Part shown: piece by piece, positions 46,129 to 46,191 of the stretch | How positions within the stretch are numbered: position 1 is the first letter of the stretch | How the letters are laid out: every line of letters begins with the position of its first letter | Assembly: GCA_949299115.1 (NCBI GenBank) | Contig: CASFZH010000012.1 | Span: 1 to 46,191 of the forward strand | Reading direction: 5' to 3' | Length of the DNA stretch: 46,191 nt | DNA from: an uncultured Helicobacter sp. | GTDB lineage: Bacteria > Campylobacterota > Campylobacteria > Campylobacterales > Helicobacteraceae | Made by a program: the position numbers and the translations under genes | Notes under the pieces: generated by a model | Seen by the model: the letters and a program-made list of their open reading frames with translations, nothing else | Told to the model about the DNA's origin: nothing | Databases searched by the model: none

Positions 46129-46191
46129 ATGTATAATTTTGCCAATTTATTTTCCAAAGTAATCCTATCAATAAAACAACAAAGAAAAAGC
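46129..46191 (+). CDS. Start of an unidentified gene (3' end outside window)
   Basis: An ATG at 46129, preceded by GAGG at 46121-46124 four bases away, opens a frame of 21 codons (MYNFANLFSKVILSIKQQRK) that runs off the window. A -10-like TATACT lies at 46078-46083. The basic, amphipathic start could be the beginning of a membrane or sensory protein, but too little is visible to name it. Confidence 0.5.
   Translation, partial: MYNFANLFSKVILSIKQQRKS

Overview
The window looks like chromosomal DNA of a Helicobacter species other than H. pylori, most likely an enterohepatic one. DNA is AT-rich (roughly two thirds A+T by eye). Many proteins have close recognisable counterparts in Helicobacter: the UPF0323 lipoprotein, the LutABC lactate oxidation proteins, an AcnB aconitase, and the block gltX2 - YggT - soluble lytic transglycosylase, which has the H. 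pylori gene order. It also carries genes H. pylori lacks or handles differently, namely de novo purine synthesis (purL), a nicotinamide phosphoribosyltransferase (nadV), and a bioF-bioG-bioC biotin operon. No tRNA, rRNA, CRISPR array or intact insertion sequence was found.

Layout. 1-6.9 kb (+ strand) is the accessory part. It holds the end of a glycosyltransferase, nadV behind a promoter with a perfect 14-bp dyad, a phage-head-like fragment with two tiny membrane/lipoprotein genes, an outer-membrane barrel, a small secreted bacteriocin-like peptide gene, a surface protein, and long gene-poor spacers. 6.9-9.4 kb (-) is purL. 9.6-15.8 kb (+) is ppsA plus the UPF0323 lipoprotein, then lutABC; together they allow lactate to pyruvate to phosphoenolpyruvate. 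16.4-30.5 kb (-) is a chain of housekeeping genes: slt, yggT, gltX2, a laccase-domain protein, an SspB-like protein, addB, hemE, a Cse60-like protein, perR, guaB, a RodZ-like membrane protein with a periplasmic partner, and rlmB. 30.6-31.6 kb (-) is an orphan HTH regulator with a dyad in front.

31.6-33.1 kb has no gene longer than a few dozen codons; it holds coding-like scraps and a run of hairpins that could be a structured RNA. 33.1-37.5 kb (-) is tilS and the alpha ribosomal operon (rpmJ-rpsM-rpsK-rpsD-rpoA-rplQ) with a very clear promoter. 37.8-40.4 kb (-) is acnB, divergent from cysK (+) across a short spacer with two perfect palindromes. 41.8-46 kb (+) carries corA, a lone azlD, and bioFGC, and the window ends in the first codons of another gene.

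The most interesting signals are regulatory dyads placed exactly at promoters (nadV, lutABC, perR, the HTH gene, rpmJ, acnB/cysK), the small secreted peptide with a leader-like LTQKEMGETKGE motif, the structured gene-free region at 32.2 kb, and a marked excess of the word AGAATC/GATTCT across the whole window. Start codons were moved from the longest possible ones where a ribosome binding site or family length decides; these choices are stated per gene.
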